A stretch of DNA of 7,216 nt from Vulcanococcus sp. SFB_649D_100_25 (lineage in GTDB: Bacteria; Cyanobacteriota; Cyanobacteriia; PCC-6307; Cyanobiaceae), in assembly GCA_030833825.1 (NCBI GenBank), contig JAURGL010000085.1, forward strand, positions 1 through 7,216, given 5' to 3'. Positions 1-5,529 of the stretch are shown piece by piece. Each line of letters starts with the position of its first letter. Within the stretch, counting starts at the first letter, position 1. Made by a program: the position numbers and the translations under genes. Below the pieces are notes generated by a model. It was not told the origin of the DNA. It saw only the letters and a program-made list of their open reading frames with translations, and ran no database searches.

Positions 1-1848
1 CGCCAGCACAGCGTGGATCCCCAACGGCGCCGGCAGGCCGCCCTGCTACTGAGCGCCCGGGCAGACAGCTCCGTGCCACAGCGGCGCCAATGGCTGCGAG
101 GCCAGGGCTGGGGACCCGGCGCCCTGGCTGCAGCGAGCCTGAAACAGGCCGCCTTGGCCGCTGAGGCCGGTGGCCATCCCCAGGAAGCCACAGCCCTTTG
201 GCAAAGCCTCCTGCATCGCTTCCCGCAAGCGGCCGCCAGTGCTGATGCCCTCTACGCCCTTGGGCGGCAACAACCAGCCCTACGCCAGACCTTGCTGCAG
301 CGCTTCCCAGCCCACCCTGCCGCTCTCGCTGCAGCGGTGGAAGCAGGGCAAGGCCTGCATCTCGCTCGCTGGGGATGGCGCTGGCCCGGGGCCGACACCC
401 TGATGCTTGAGGCCTGTACCCCCGCCCAGCGGCCCACGGACCCAAGGGATCGCCGCAGCCTCGCCTCAGGCCTGAGTGAACTTGGGCACATCGCTGAAGC
501 GAAGGCCTGCCTCGCAGACAGCCCACCCGGTGCCGCTCTGCAACTGCAGATTGCCCGAAGCCTGCTGCGGGGGAGTCCCGAGGAGCAGCGCCAAGGGGAC
601 CTGCAGCTGCTTGCCCTGGTCCAATCCGAGCCAGGCGGTGCTCCAGCGGCCGAAGCGACACGCCTGCTGGCGGATTCCCCGGACCCCCAGGCCTTGGAAC
701 ACCTGCAAACGCTGCCCCAGAGCCTGCAGGACAGTGCCGCCGTGCAGGCGCGCCGGGCCCGGGAGGGACTCAGGCCTGCGAACCCAGTCCTGCAGCGCTG
801 GCCCAGAGATCCCGCCAGCTGGCAGCTGCAGTGGGAGAAGGCTCGAGAAGCCCTGCTGAAACGCAACTGGGGCGAGGCCTCCCGTTGGCTGAAGGCTCTG
901 CCAGAGCACAACCTGCCGGCTCCCCTCGCGGCCCGTCAGCTGTTCTGGCAGGGCTACAGCGCCAGGCAACGGGGCCAGCAGAGGCAGGCCCGGGCCCTTT
1001 GGAAACAAACGATCCAGCGCCAACCGCTCGGCTACTACAGCTGGCGCGCCAGGGTGCACCTCGGACAGAACCCGGCCTCCGAGGAACCCGTCAAACGCCT
1101 GCAAAGCGCAGCTCCCTGGCAGCCCCTCGGCAGCGGGATCCAGCAACTCGATGCCCTCTGGGCTGCCGGACAAGCCCTCGAAGCCTGGGAGAGCTGGCGC
1201 GTGCTGCAGCAAGGCCGTCCCCCCCAATCCCCCGAACAGCTGTGGATCGAGGGCCGGCTGCGCACGGCGATCGGGGATGACTGGACAGGACTGGGCCAGC
1301 TGGAGCAGGCCAGCTTGCGCCTGCCCCAGACGAGCTGCCCCATCCAGCTGCAACGCGAGCAGCAGCAGCACCCGCTTCGCTTTGAGCAGCAACTGCGGGC
1401 GGCTGCGGACGCAACGGCGGTGGACCCCAACCTGCTCCTGGCGGTCGCCAAGCAGGAATCACGCTTCAGCCCTGCGGTCGCCTCACCGGTGGGGGCCGTT
1501 GGCCTGCTGCAGCTGATGCCGGAGACCGCAGCGGAACTGGCCGGAGAAGCCCTCCACCATGGTCAACTGAAGGACCCTGGGCGCAACGCACAACTGGGAA
1601 GCCGCTATCTGCAGCAGCTCCTGAGGGGGGCCGCCGGTGATCTGTTTCAAGTGGTCGCCAGCTACAACGCCGGTCCGGGCGCCGTGGCGGGCTGGATCAG
1701 GCAGGGGGGCTTTGATCTCAAGCAAGAACCCGAGCTCTGGGCCGAAGCGATTCCATACCCAGAGACGCGCTTGTACACCAAAAAAGTCCTCGGCAATTAC
1801 TGGAGCTACCGGTTGCTGGACGCCCCCCCGCATCGCCTCTGCCGCTGA
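1..1848 (+). CDS. Soluble lytic murein transglycosylase (Slt family), 5' end cut by window edge
   Basis: Cleaves the MurNAc-GlcNAc bond of peptidoglycan to leave 1,6-anhydro-MurNAc ends; acts in the periplasm. The frame is open from base 1. The first possible start in view (GTG at 13) gives 611 residues with no signal peptide, so the true start and export signal probably lie upstream. Residues are numbered from that GTG. Most of the protein is Ala/Leu/Gln-rich helical-repeat (TPR/superhelix-like) sequence, as in the U-domain of Slt70. The C-terminal SLT domain is clear: KQESRF with the presumed catalytic Glu482, then GAVGLLQLMPETA, then SYNAGPG at 550-556, then an ETRLYTKKVLGNYW segment typical of the domain end. 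It stops 24 bp before a convergent membrane-protein gene. Family assignment is firm; the exact subfamily is not. Confidence 0.92.
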   Translation, partial: RQHSVDPQRRRQAALLLSARADSSVPQRRQWLRGQGWGPGALAAASLKQAALAAEAGGHPQEATALWQSLLHRFPQAAASADALYALGRQQPALRQTLLQRFPAHPAALAAAVEAGQGLHLARWGWRWPGADTLMLEACTPAQRPTDPRDRRSLASGLSELGHIAEAKACLADSPPGAALQLQIARSLLRGSPEEQRQGDLQLLALVQSEPGGAPAAEATRLLADSPDPQALEHLQTLPQSLQDSAAVQARRAREGLRPANPVLQRWPRDPASWQLQWEKAREALLKRNWGEASRWLKALPEHNLPAPLAARQLFWQGYSARQRGQQRQARALWKQTIQRQPLGYYSWRARVHLGQNPASEEPVKRLQSAAPWQPLGSGIQQLDALWAAGQALEAWESWRVLQQGRPPQSPEQLWIEGRLRTAIGDDWTGLGQLEQASLRLPQTSCPIQLQREQQQHPLRFEQQLRAAADATAVDPNLLLAVAKQESRFSPAVASPVGAVGLLQLMPETAAELAGEALHHGQLKDPGRNAQLGSRYLQQLLRGAAGDLFQVVASYNAGPGAVAGWIRQGGFDLKQEPELWAEAIPYPETRLYTKKVLGNYWSYRLLDAPPHRLCR

Positions 1849-1855
1849 GGGCGGC

Positions 1856-1875
1856 TGAACCGGGAAACCGGCTCA
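1856..1875. terminator. Hairpin between convergent genes, possible bidirectional terminator
   Basis: An inverted repeat closes into an 8-pair stem with one A-C mismatch around a GAAA tetraloop (1864-1867). It lies just after the transglycosylase stop and contains the stop codon of the opposing membrane-protein gene (1873-1875). There is no T-tract on either side, so intrinsic termination is only inferred from its position. Confidence 0.4.
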
Positions 1876-2388
1876 ACCCAAGTAGCCGCCAAGGCTGCGG
1901 TGCAAAGCCCGGCCAATGAGGATTCCGGCCAGGACCCAACTGCAGAGACCAAAGGCGGCCAAGAACGGCGGTGGGGCAATGCGCAGCCGGGTGAGATCCA
2001 AACGGGCGAGCAGGACCGCGGACGCCAGGATCAGCACCTCCGACAGCACCGCCAGGTGCAGGAGATACAGGCCTCCGGTGATCACCACCAACAGGGTGAC
2101 CACCAGGGTGAGGGCCTTGCTGGCGGCCATCAGCTGCGACAACTCCCGCAGGAGCAAATCGGGCATGGTGCAGAAGGCCACCACCAACAGGGCCTGGGCG
2201 CACTGCAAGGGCCAGAACCAGGGCCCAGCGAATTCGCTCTGCAGTGGGGTTTCCGCATGGTTCAGCAACTGGGGGATCACATCCGCCCAGTGCAGGCCCA
2301 TGTAGGCACTCACCCCAAAGAGCACCAGGAGCATTGGGGCCCTCAGGGGCAACAGCAGGACACCAAACAGAGCGGAGAGCGCGCGCAT
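1873..2388 (-). CDS. Small polytopic membrane protein, unknown function
   Basis: I do not recognise a named family. The 171-residue product is strongly hydrophobic, with likely membrane segments near residues 4-31, 60-80, about 92-130 (long enough for two passes) and 141-162. Arg and Asp residues sit between segments (for example R81-E82 and R129-R136). No catalytic motif or metal-binding cluster is apparent. The start is taken as the ATG at 2388, which overlaps the upstream ferredoxin stop as TGATG; a GTG one codon earlier (2391) would give GTGA. Either way the two genes almost certainly share a transcript and are translationally coupled, which suggests the membrane protein works with, or anchors, the ferredoxin. 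That link is inference from gene order only. Confidence 0.8.
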   Translation of the reverse strand: MRALSALFGVLLLPLRAPMLLVLFGVSAYMGLHWADVIPQLLNHAETPLQSEFAGPWFWPLQCAQALLVVAFCTMPDLLLRELSQLMAASKALTLVVTLLVVITGGLYLLHLAVLSEVLILASAVLLARLDLTRLRIAPPPFLAAFGLCSWVLAGILIGRALHRSLGGYLG

Positions 2389-2816
2389 CACTGGGCAGCC
2401 GCAGCGGAGGGATCAAGCACCAGGGCGATGGCCTCAAACGGACAGGACGGGATGCACTGCTCGCAAACCAAGCAGTGCTGGGCATTGAACTGCAGGCGCC
2501 ACTGGGGGGCCTTGAAGTTCAAGGCACCACTGGGACACACGCTGCTGCAGATGCCGCAGTCGACGCACAACTGCGGATCGATCTGAATCTGTCCTGCAGC
2601 GCGGTTGAGGCCGAGTCCCTGGCCCTCCAGCCACTGCTCGGCGGCATCGAGATCATCGATGTCCCCGGACAACTCCACCACCATGGTGCCGCTCTGGTTG
2701 GGAGCGATCTGGGCCCGCAGAATCTTGGCCGCGATGTCGAATTCGACCGCAAGCCGATACGTGATCGGCTGATGCACCGCCTCCCGGGGGAAATGGAGAG
2801 TGATGCGGCGCTTCAC
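2388..2816 (-). CDS. NIL-domain 2[4Fe-4S] ferredoxin
   Basis: The 142-residue protein joins an N-terminal NIL domain (about 1-78, from KRRITLHFP; the fold also found at the C-terminus of MetN methionine transporters) to a bacterial-type ferredoxin. Cys84, 87, 90 and 94 form CxxCxxCxxxCP, and Cys115, 118, 121 and 125 form a second identical spacing, so two [4Fe-4S] clusters are expected. It is soluble, with no signal peptide. The GTG at 2816 was chosen because homologues, as I recall them, begin at this KRR segment. The frame stays open to 2906, but the added 30 residues look non-conserved and overlap the divergent txlA start. In methanogenic archaea NIL-ferredoxin proteins take part in sulfide incorporation into homocysteine; the cyanobacterial role is not known to me. 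Confidence 0.9.
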   Translation of the reverse strand: MKRRITLHFPREAVHQPITYRLAVEFDIAAKILRAQIAPNQSGTMVVELSGDIDDLDAAEQWLEGQGLGLNRAAGQIQIDPQLCVDCGICSSVCPSGALNFKAPQWRLQFNAQHCLVCEQCIPSCPFEAIALVLDPSAAAAQ

Positions 2817-2817
2817 G

Positions 2818-2837
2818 GGATCGGCCGGCCCTGATCC
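2818..2837. promoter_or_regulatory. Inverted repeat in the ferredoxin/txlA divergent spacer
   Basis: GGATC (2818-2822) and GATCC (2833-2837) are complementary arms. A G-T and a G-C pair extend the stem to 7 bp around a 6-base loop, and the centre holds the 8-bp palindrome GGCCGGCC (2823-2830). It begins one base upstream of the ferredoxin GTG, where a ribosome-binding site would be expected and none is visible. On the - strand a TACCCT hexamer (2843-2838) could be a -10 element for the ferredoxin gene, with CTGCCA 17 bp upstream as a weak -35. Operator, translation-control hairpin or chance are all possible. Confidence 0.3.
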
Positions 2838-2890
2838 AGGGTAATGGCGCTGCCGGAACTGGCAGATTGGCTGAGCGTGCTGGTTTTGAC

Positions 2891-3454
2891 GTGAGCGCAC
2901 CCTCAAGCGACACCAACTCCTCCCCCCTGGGGCGGCGCGAACGGATGGTGCTGGCGGCGGTCGCCGCCCTGCTGGCCATCGGGCTGTTTTTCCTGCGGGG
3001 CGGCCTGCAGCCGGCTGCCCCCCTGGAGAAGCTGGCGCGGCAATCCCTTGACCTTCCCGTCGCTCTTGGCAATGGGAAGCCCACTTTGGTGGAGTTCTAC
3101 GCCGATTGGTGCGAAGCCTGCCAGGCCATGGCGCCAGCCATGGAGCGGATCGAAACCCAACACCACGACCAACTCGATGTCGTCCTCCTCAACGTCGACA
3201 ACCCCCGTTGGCAACCGGAGGTGGATCGCTACGACGTCAACGGGATCCCCCAGCTTGAGCTCTTTGATGCCGAGGGATCTGCCGTCGGCCGCTCTCTGGG
3301 AGCCCGCAGCCAACCTGAATTGGAAGCGCTGAGCTCTGCGTTGATCGCAGCAACACCGCTGCCCGCGATGGCGGGGGTGGCCCCCCTGAGCCAACTGCCT
3401 GCCGCTCCCCTGTCATCCAGCAGTGCCATGGCGGGCCCGCGCAGCCACAGCTGA
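2891..3454 (+). CDS. txlA: Membrane-anchored thioredoxin-like protein TxlA (HCF164-like)
   Basis: Thiol-disulfide oxidoreductase of the TxlA/HCF164 family, which is thylakoid-anchored and moves reducing power into the lumen for cytochrome b6f and c-type cytochrome maturation. From the GTG at 2891 the product is 187 residues. It has a short basic N-terminus (GRRER), one membrane anchor at about 19-38, then a thioredoxin fold with YADWCEACQ (redox Cys74 and Cys77; the family reads WCExC rather than the classic WCGPC) and the cis-proline in NGIP (Pro120). The C-terminal tail ending GPRSHS resembles that of cyanobacterial homologues. A TTG at 2867 would add 8 residues; GTG is preferred but no clear Shine-Dalgarno marks either. 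It is divergent from the ferredoxin gene and 55 bp upstream of thyX. Confidence 0.88.
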   Translation: MSAPSSDTNSSPLGRRERMVLAAVAALLAIGLFFLRGGLQPAAPLEKLARQSLDLPVALGNGKPTLVEFYADWCEACQAMAPAMERIETQHHDQLDVVLLNVDNPRWQPEVDRYDVNGIPQLELFDAEGSAVGRSLGARSQPELEALSSALIAATPLPAMAGVAPLSQLPAAPLSSSSAMAGPRSHS

Positions 3455-3479
3455 GGCCCTCAAACCCCGTTACCCTGCA

Positions 3480-3487
3480 GCGATCGC
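3480..3487. repeat. HIP1 octamer GCGATCGC
   Basis: Perfect copy of the highly iterated palindrome 1 of cyanobacteria, in the non-coding spacer between txlA and thyX. Three further perfect copies lie at 3814-3821, 3892-3899 and 6930-6937. Confidence 0.85.
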
Positions 3488-3509
3488 CGGCGAGCCCCCT
3501 GAGATCACC

Positions 3510-4232
3510 ATGCAACGCTTCCGGGTCGAACTGATCGCCGCCACCCCCAATCCCCAGCAGTGCATTTATGCGGGGATGCACCAGGACTACAGCGAAGGGT
3601 TTGTGGCAGCCGATCGGGCCGACTGGCCTGATGAAACCCGCGCCGGTGAAATCTGCGTGAAGCGCCTTCTAGCTGGAGAGCGCGGGCACTACGGCCCCCT
3701 GGAACATGCCCAGATCGTCCTGAATGTGGGTTGGTTTCCCCATTCGGTGATGCAGCAGGCCCGGACCCACCGGGTGGGGGTGAGTTTTGACGTCCAGTCG
3801 ATGCGCTACACCGGCGATCGCATCTGCAAGGCCGCCAACGGGGAACTGGATCTCGAGGAGGTGTTCTATCTGCGCCCCGAAGGTCACTACAGCGATCGCC
3901 AGGGCAAGAAGTACGCCTACACCGCGGATGAACGCGCGAAGGATCTCGAGCTCTGCAAGCTCGCTGCCGAGCGCTACCGGGACATGCTTGCTGCGGGCTT
4001 CGCCGAAGAGCATGCGCGCGGCATCCTGCCCTTCGACTACCGGCAGCACTTCGTGGTGAGCTTCTCGCTGCGGGCATTCCTCCACTTCATGGATCTGCGG
4101 GCGAAGCTCGATGCCCAAGAGGAGATCCGGGTGCTGTGCGACCTGATGTGGCCGCACCTACAGGCTTGGGCCCCGGAAATCGCTACCTGGTACGAGAAGA
4201 GCCGCCTGCATAAGGCCCGGCTGGCCCCTTAG
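3510..4232 (+). CDS. thyX: Flavin-dependent thymidylate synthase ThyX
   Basis: Makes dTMP from dUMP using methylene-tetrahydrofolate, FAD and NADPH, so folate is not oxidised as it is by ThyA. The 240-residue length is usual. Visible family elements are HYGPLEH (60-66), the signature region RTHRVGVSFDVQSMRY (85-100, with Arg85, His87, Arg88, Ser97 and Arg99), RGILP (170-174), and DLRAKLDAQEEIR (195-207), which corresponds to the C-terminal dUMP-binding arginine region. The signature departs from the textbook RHRX7S form: Thr replaces the first His position and eight residues separate Arg88 from Ser97. The ATG at 3510 is used; the frame is open back to a GTG at 3423 inside txlA, but that extension has no family character. 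The last bases overlap the dcd stop on the other strand. Confidence 0.95.
   Translation: MQRFRVELIAATPNPQQCIYAGMHQDYSEGFVAADRADWPDETRAGEICVKRLLAGERGHYGPLEHAQIVLNVGWFPHSVMQQARTHRVGVSFDVQSMRYTGDRICKAANGELDLEEVFYLRPEGHYSDRQGKKYAYTADERAKDLELCKLAAERYRDMLAAGFAEEHARGILPFDYRQHFVVSFSLRAFLHFMDLRAKLDAQEEIRVLCDLMWPHLQAWAPEIATWYEKSRLHKARLAP
3814..3821. repeat. HIP1 octamer GCGATCGC
   Basis: Second perfect HIP1 copy, inside thyX at the codons just after the signature motif. Confidence 0.8.
3892..3899. repeat. HIP1 octamer GCGATCGC
   Basis: Third perfect HIP1 copy, inside thyX and 78 bp from the second. Confidence 0.8.
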
Positions 4233-4240
4233 ATCCGGGC
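4215..4240. terminator. Inverted repeat spanning the overlapping thyX and dcd stops
   Basis: GCCCGG (4215-4220) and CCGGGC (4235-4240) are perfect 6-bp all-GC arms separated by 14 bases that contain both stop codons (TAG of thyX at 4230-4232; TAA of dcd on the other strand at 4229-4231). Each arm lies inside the end of one coding sequence. As RNA, either transcript would form a hairpin over its own stop. There is no T-tract. A bidirectional terminator or 3'-end stabiliser is inferred from position. Confidence 0.4.
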
Positions 4241-4822
4241 AAGCGTGACGCGCTCGGGCTGGTGCTGATACTTGCCAGCCCGGTCCTTGTAGGTGGTTTC
4301 GCAAGGATCGCCCTCGAAGAAGAGCAGTTGGCAGATGCCTTCGTTGGCGTAGATCCGGCAATCCGCCCCTGAGGAGTTGCTGAACTCAAGGGTGAGGTGC
4401 CCCTCCCAGCTGGCCTCGGCGGGGGTGGTGTTCACGATGATCCCCAGGCGGGCGTAGGTGCTCTTGCCCAGGCAAATCACCGTGATGTTGGGAGGGACGC
4501 ACATCTTCTCGAGTGCGACACCCAGGCCATAGGAGTGGGCCGGAAGGATGAAATACGACCCGTCCTCGTCCTCATGCAGCGGCACAGGCTCCAGGTTGGC
4601 CGGGTTGAAGCGCTTGGGATTCATGATCGTCCCGGGGACGTGCCGGAAGATCAAGAACTCCTTGGCGGAAAGGCGCAGGTCGTAGCCGTAGGAGGAGCAA
4701 CCGAAGCTCAACACCGGCTGTGCGCCGTTCTCGGGATCCAGATGACGCACCAGCTGCGGCTGGAACGGCTCGAGCATGCCCGCGGCGGCCTGCTCATTGA
4801 TCCAGCGGTCGTTCTTGAGCAT
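4229..4822 (-). CDS. dcd: dCTP deaminase
   Basis: Deaminates dCTP to dUTP, the first step of the route that supplies dUMP to thymidylate synthase; family members are homotrimers. The 197-residue protein has SSYGYDLRLS (43-52), LPAHSYGLG (93-101), GKSTYARLGI (119-128), PAEASWEG (134-141) and TLEFSN (144-149). By alignment to E. coli Dcd, Arg110 and Arg115 correspond to Lys120 and Arg125, and the catalytic Glu138 to Glu146; the segment between them is two residues shorter here. Lys in the GKSTYAR position is, as I recall, a known variant among bacterial Dcd proteins. The ATG at 4822 overlaps the cobO stop as TAATG, so translation is probably coupled to cobO. Whether it also hydrolyses dUTP, as bifunctional DCD-DUT enzymes do, cannot be told from sequence alone. 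Confidence 0.95.
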   Translation of the reverse strand: MLKNDRWINEQAAAGMLEPFQPQLVRHLDPENGAQPVLSFGCSSYGYDLRLSAKEFLIFRHVPGTIMNPKRFNPANLEPVPLHEDEDGSYFILPAHSYGLGVALEKMCVPPNITVICLGKSTYARLGIIVNTTPAEASWEGHLTLEFSNSSGADCRIYANEGICQLLFFEGDPCETTYKDRAGKYQHQPERVTLARI

Positions 4823-5412
4823 TAGAAACCTCGGCGCAGCTGGGTGACCTGATCCGCCATGGCCAGCAGGGCGCTGGGCATGGAAGGTCCCGTCAGGATC
4901 ACATCCAGGTGGGACGGACGCTGCTCCAGGGCTTGCACCACATCAGACTCCGGCAGATAGCCCAGCTCCACCGCCAGACCGAGCTCATCAAGCACGAGCT
5001 GATCAATCTGCCCACCGAGCAACTGATCACGGGTGTAGGTCCAGATCTCGAGCACGGCGTCGCGATCGGCCTGTCCCACCTGACCGGGCGGTGCCGGATC
5101 CATCAGGCAACCACTCACGGCGGGCCTCAGCCACTGCAAACGGCCACAGAGCCAGACGCTGCGATCGAGGCCCTGATCCACACCACCTTTCAGGAACTGG
5201 CTCACCAGAACGCGACTGCCCAGGCCGGCACTGCGCAACGCCTGGCTGAACACCCCACTGAAACTGCCGCGAAAGGGGGCGGTATGGACCTGAAGCTGTC
5301 CTTCCTGCTGGGCCACCAGGCGGCCACTGCGGGACTGAGCGGCCGTCGGGAGCGGACGCAGGTGACCAGCCCGGGGAGTTGCACTGGGAGTGGCTGCAAT
5401 GCTCGCCGTCAT
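4822..5412 (-). CDS. cobO: CobO-like corrinoid adenosyltransferase with an unrecognisable P-loop
   Basis: Matches the CobO/BtuR/CobA family, which transfers adenosyl from ATP to cob(I)yrinic acid a,c-diamide or cobalamin. The 196-residue product has about 35 low-complexity N-terminal residues, then QVHTAPFRGSFSGVFSQALR (41-60), VLVSQFLKGG (68-77), VLDELGLAVELGYL (140-153, the Walker-B-like LDE region), and RPSHLDVILTGPSMP (165-179) leading to ADQVTQLR (186-193). Against the usual family sequence, the glycine/lysine-rich GNGKGKT loop is replaced by TAPFRGSF (44-51), TGR reads TGP, and the usual C-terminal tail after VTEM is missing. The start is ATG 5412, with AGG about 7 bases upstream; the frame runs far upstream only as antisense to rph. 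The family call is good, but activity is uncertain. Confidence 0.85.
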   Translation of the reverse strand: MTASIAATPSATPRAGHLRPLPTAAQSRSGRLVAQQEGQLQVHTAPFRGSFSGVFSQALRSAGLGSRVLVSQFLKGGVDQGLDRSVWLCGRLQWLRPAVSGCLMDPAPPGQVGQADRDAVLEIWTYTRDQLLGGQIDQLVLDELGLAVELGYLPESDVVQALEQRPSHLDVILTGPSMPSALLAMADQVTQLRRGF

Positions 5413-5441
5413 CAAGTGCCTGGCTGCCGCGGTGGATCCTG

Positions 5442-5469
5442 AATGTAGCGGCGTTGAGCAGTCCGGCAA
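5442..5469 (-). promoter_or_regulatory. Candidate sigma-70-type promoter for cobO-dcd
   Basis: On the - strand TTGCCG (5469-5464) and TACATT (5447-5442) are separated by 16 bp. TACATT fits the cyanobacterial -10 pattern TAnnnT. Transcription would start near 5435, giving a leader of roughly 20 bases to the cobO ATG. Sequence match only. Confidence 0.3.
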
Positions 5470-5476
5470 GAAACAA

Positions 5477-5492
5477 GCACTACCTGTAGTGC
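5477..5492. promoter_or_regulatory. Perfect 16-bp palindrome in the cobO/rph divergent spacer (NrdR-box-like)
   Basis: GCACTAC-CT-GTAGTGC has two perfect 7-bp arms around a 2-bp centre in the 117-bp spacer 5413-5529. The arms and 16-bp length resemble the NrdR box (about ACACWATATATWGTGT): CACTA and TAGTG match, the centre does not. NrdR boxes usually occur as two copies 15-16 bp apart; I see no convincing second copy at that distance on either side. The site lies 8 bp upstream of the proposed cobO -35 and near the -35 position for a TACCAT hexamer (5502-5507) that could be the rph -10. The rest of the spacer shows nothing else clear, and it has no GTA-N8-TAC site. Confidence 0.5.
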
Positions 5493-5529
5493 AAACACCC
5501 GTACCATCGGGGTAATCCTCCTGCCCCCC

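Noticed and set aside
466..1392. Long open frame of 308 codons on the - strand, with others at 252-911 and 1035-1451
   Set aside because: Antisense to the transglycosylase. Such frames arise from high GC at codon positions; the translations are low-complexity with no family motif.
1900..2834. Open frames on the + strand (1900-2586 and 2244-2834)
   Set aside because: Gln/His/Gly-rich shadows of the membrane-protein and ferredoxin genes, with no recognisable domain.
2817..2906. 30-residue N-terminal extension of the NIL-ferredoxin
   Set aside because: It would overlap the divergent txlA start, has no NIL-domain character, and the conserved segment begins right at the GTG at 2816.
5501..5514. 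TACC/GGTA inverted repeat before rph, considered as the second NrdR box
   Set aside because: It lacks the CAC/GTG arms, and its spacing from the palindrome does not give the usual pair geometry.
5413..5529. LexA or NtcA box in the cobO/rph spacer
   Set aside because: No GTA-N8-TAC is present, and the palindrome does not fit the cyanobacterial LexA form AGTACWNWTGTACT.
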